Below, one piece after another: positions 34,762 through 36,179 of a DNA stretch of 36,179 bases. The DNA is from Bdellovibrio sp. (GTDB lineage Bacteria; Bdellovibrionota; Bdellovibrionia; Bdellovibrionales; Bdellovibrionaceae). Numbering within the stretch: the stretch's first letter is position 1; each line of letters opens with the position of its first letter. The notes beneath the pieces were generated by a model. It did not search any database, was not told where the DNA came from, and worked only from the letters and a program-made list of their open reading frames with translations. The position numbers and the translations under genes were made by a program. Location of the stretch: positions 1 to 36,179 of the forward strand of contig JANYDD010000090.1 in NCBI GenBank assembly GCA_025359945.1. The letters are read 5' to 3'.

Positions 34762-35853
34762 TTATTTTGCTTTAAGTTGATGCAGCGACTGATAAGCCTC
34801 GGACAAAACCTGGTTGCTGCTGATTTCAATTTGGGAATTGTACTTTAGTAACTGATAAGGTTCGCAACTTTCAAAAAATCCTTGAATATCCCGTGTATAA
34901 ATATTGATCGCTAGGTTAACGACCTGTTGCGGCTTTTTTCCTGGGCAGGTGATTACTGCTGTTTCGGGAATTATTTCCATCACGCTATTCCATTTTGTCG
35001 AATCATGGTCCTTGTAAAATCCGCGGTAGAATTTTTTAGCATATTGGCCGTTTGATTTTGAAGTGTGGCCTCTTTGGGTTGTGCATTTGGCCTGCACAGC
35101 AAGTTCTGCATCGACCGCGTCAAAAAAAGTTCTCAAATTTTCCTGATGCTCGGAAACCAGTTCAAAATTTTTACTGATCTGGCTTTTGATTTGTGAAAGA
35201 ACCGGTGAATTTCGAAGCACTTCAAAATTAATAGTCTCAGAAGAGGCTTTTTCTAGATCCGATAAACTAAGATTTGTCGTTTGCAGAATTTTCCGCCTCA
35301 ATTCGTAATTTTGATCGGATGAAATCGCCGTCAGGGTTTCCTCAAAGACCGCATCAAAATCTAGAGTCGACTTATCGCTCATCAGAAGCCTAAGTTTTTG
35401 ATGACGCTGATGAGTCGTCCCTGAATTTAAACTCAAGATCTTCTTATCGCTGCCTAAAATAAAATCGAATCGAATCGCCGGGTCCATCAAGCTTGAGGTC
35501 AGTTGGCTAAAAACGGTCGGAAGACTTTTTCCAGAACTGGGGTCAGCAGTTTTTCGACAATAGCTATTTGGAAACTTGTCAAAAAAACCCAAGGCCTCGG
35601 CCGCGCCAATTTCACCGCTAGATTCAAAGAATGGATTTGACCAACTCAGCAAATTTCCATCAAGCTTTGCCTTAATTTCATCAGGTTTTAAAAGTCCGCC
35701 TTTGACCAAATTAATTTTTTGTTTTTCGTTAGCGGGATTGCATCCAAAAAGTAGGGTCAAAATTAAAATTGGCAAAAGCGAAACCAGCGCGCGAAGAAAA
35801 CTTTGCGAGCCCAGCACCCTATTTAATAAAGTTTTAAAACAAAATCCAAACAT
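34762..35853 (-). CDS. Lipoprotein of unknown function
   Basis: About 363 residues from the ATG at 35853; an in-frame ATG at 35898 would give a signal over 50 residues long. The hydrophobic stretch ALVSLLPILILTLLFGC ends in the lipobox LFGC. The mature part is helical and has cysteines (SYCRK, AKCTTQ, ITCPGK, ESCEPY). No family was recognised. It is 43 bases upstream of the paralog pair on the same strand and probably co-transcribed with them. Upstream on the minus strand is a TTGACA at 35942-35937 with no good -10 box. Confidence 0.75.
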   Translation of the reverse strand: MFGFCFKTLLNRVLGSQSFLRALVSLLPILILTLLFGCNPANEKQKINLVKGGLLKPDEIKAKLDGNLLSWSNPFFESSGEIGAAEALGFFDKFPNSYCRKTADPSSGKSLPTVFSQLTSSLMDPAIRFDFILGSDKKILSLNSGTTHQRHQKLRLLMSDKSTLDFDAVFEETLTAISSDQNYELRRKILQTTNLSLSDLEKASSETINFEVLRNSPVLSQIKSQISKNFELVSEHQENLRTFFDAVDAELAVQAKCTTQRGHTSKSNGQYAKKFYRGFYKDHDSTKWNSVMEIIPETAVITCPGKKPQQVVNLAINIYTRDIQGFFESCEPYQLLKYNSQIEISSNQVLSEAYQSLHQLKAK

Positions 35854-35898
35854 AGAAGTTTCACCCGCTTCCCCAATGTCATACCAAATACATGCCAT

Positions 35899-36063
35899 CT
35901 TAGATGGCGGTTAACAGCACCTGGTCCAAAAAAAATGTCAAAAAAATAGCAAAAGTGCCCAAAATAAGTAAAATCGCTAGGGTCCTTGAAACCCGGACTT
36001 TCCAGTAAAAATTCACAAATTGTTAAGCGCCTCTGGTAGCGTCCCGATTTTGGTAGAAATTTT
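35899..36063. other. Gap upstream of the lipoprotein cluster
   Basis: About 165 AT-rich bases. It contains a third copy of the TTGGWCCAGGYG motif on the minus strand (near 35911-35924), 12-14 bases downstream of a TTGACA. No RNA gene or clear terminator is visible. Confidence 0.35.
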
Positions 36064-36179
36064 TCAGAGAGCTTCCAGAATCATTTTCATTCTTTTATTT
36101 CCTAGGCTGCGGGGAAGATCAAATTGAAGTTGTTTGATCATTGAATTTTTTTCTTCCCGAACCTTTTTCCAAAGTCTTC
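36064..36179 (-). CDS. C-terminal end of a gene running off the right edge
   Basis: On the minus strand one frame is open from the edge to a TGA at 36064, about 38 codons, reading VREEKNSMIKQLQFDLPRS, then LGNKRMKMILEAL. The composition is normal for a soluble charged protein. It is too short to assign a family, and chance openness is possible. Confidence 0.4.
   Translation of the reverse strand, partial: RLWKKVREEKNSMIKQLQFDLPRSLGNKRMKMILEAL

Noticed and set aside
34718-34829. Longer N-terminus for the lipoprotein at 33693
   Set aside because: It would place 37 residues before a signal peptide that aligns exactly with its paralog and would ignore the shared ribosome site.
1-36179. CRISPR arrays, tRNA or rRNA genes, prophage modules
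   Set aside because: No regularly spaced repeats, cloverleaf-like or rRNA-like segments, or phage structural genes were seen by eye.

Overview
The window looks like chromosomal DNA from a Bdellovibrio-like predatory bacterium (Bdellovibrionota). This is an inference from a moderately AT-rich sequence, a TIGR02147-family regulator remnant beside a secreted gene, many exported proteins and lipoproteins, a minor-pilin operon, and sigma-28-like (FliA) promoter sequences of the kind reported for attack-phase genes in Bdellovibrio. No rRNA, tRNA, CRISPR array or prophage was seen.

Layout. Bases 1-2731 hold most of an RND efflux pump (minus strand, runs off the left edge). Bases 2871-7655 are a three-gene minor-pilin operon with short gene overlaps, including a very large PilX/GspK-like subunit and a sigma-28-like promoter. 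Bases 7823-9539 hold a HAMP-only membrane protein, a DUF1993 protein and a TMEM175-type channel. Bases 9666-10336 hold a 106-bp mobile element and a truncated amino-acid permease. Bases 10516-14989 (minus) hold an alpha/beta-hydrolase-like protein, an AceE-like thiamine-diphosphate enzyme and a TonB-like protein. Bases 15115-17330 are a tight PP2C phosphatase / LytM peptidase / PPC-domain lipoprotein operon. Bases 17510-23395 are three exported proteins of unknown function, one with a poly-G tract at its ribosome-binding site and one with an HExxH motif. Bases 23610-25778 are a decaying TIGR02147 regulator plus secreted-protein pair. Bases 25775-26936 are three paralogous small lipoproteins. 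Bases 27103-28439 hold a MipA/OmpV-like outer-membrane protein and poorly supported small ORFs. Bases 28673-32656 are nucleotide and folate metabolism: purD, an HD phosphohydrolase, thyA and folA. Bases 32634-35853 are three lipoproteins, two of them paralogs. The right edge carries the end of another reading frame.

The most notable observation is a 106-bp element with about 20-bp terminal inverted repeats, present twice in inverted orientation, 105/106 identical, each copy flanked by its own perfect 8-bp target duplication. This is the signature of a recently active non-autonomous transposable element (MITE). One copy lies inside the TIGR02147 gene and adds exactly 38 codons in an open frame. 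That gene also carries a frameshifting deletion in its DNA-binding domain, and its partner secreted gene has an in-frame stop, so the locus appears to be degenerating. A second theme is regulation: sigma-28-like promoters before the pilin operon and before the HExxH protein, each preceded by a shared TTGGWCCAGG-type motif.
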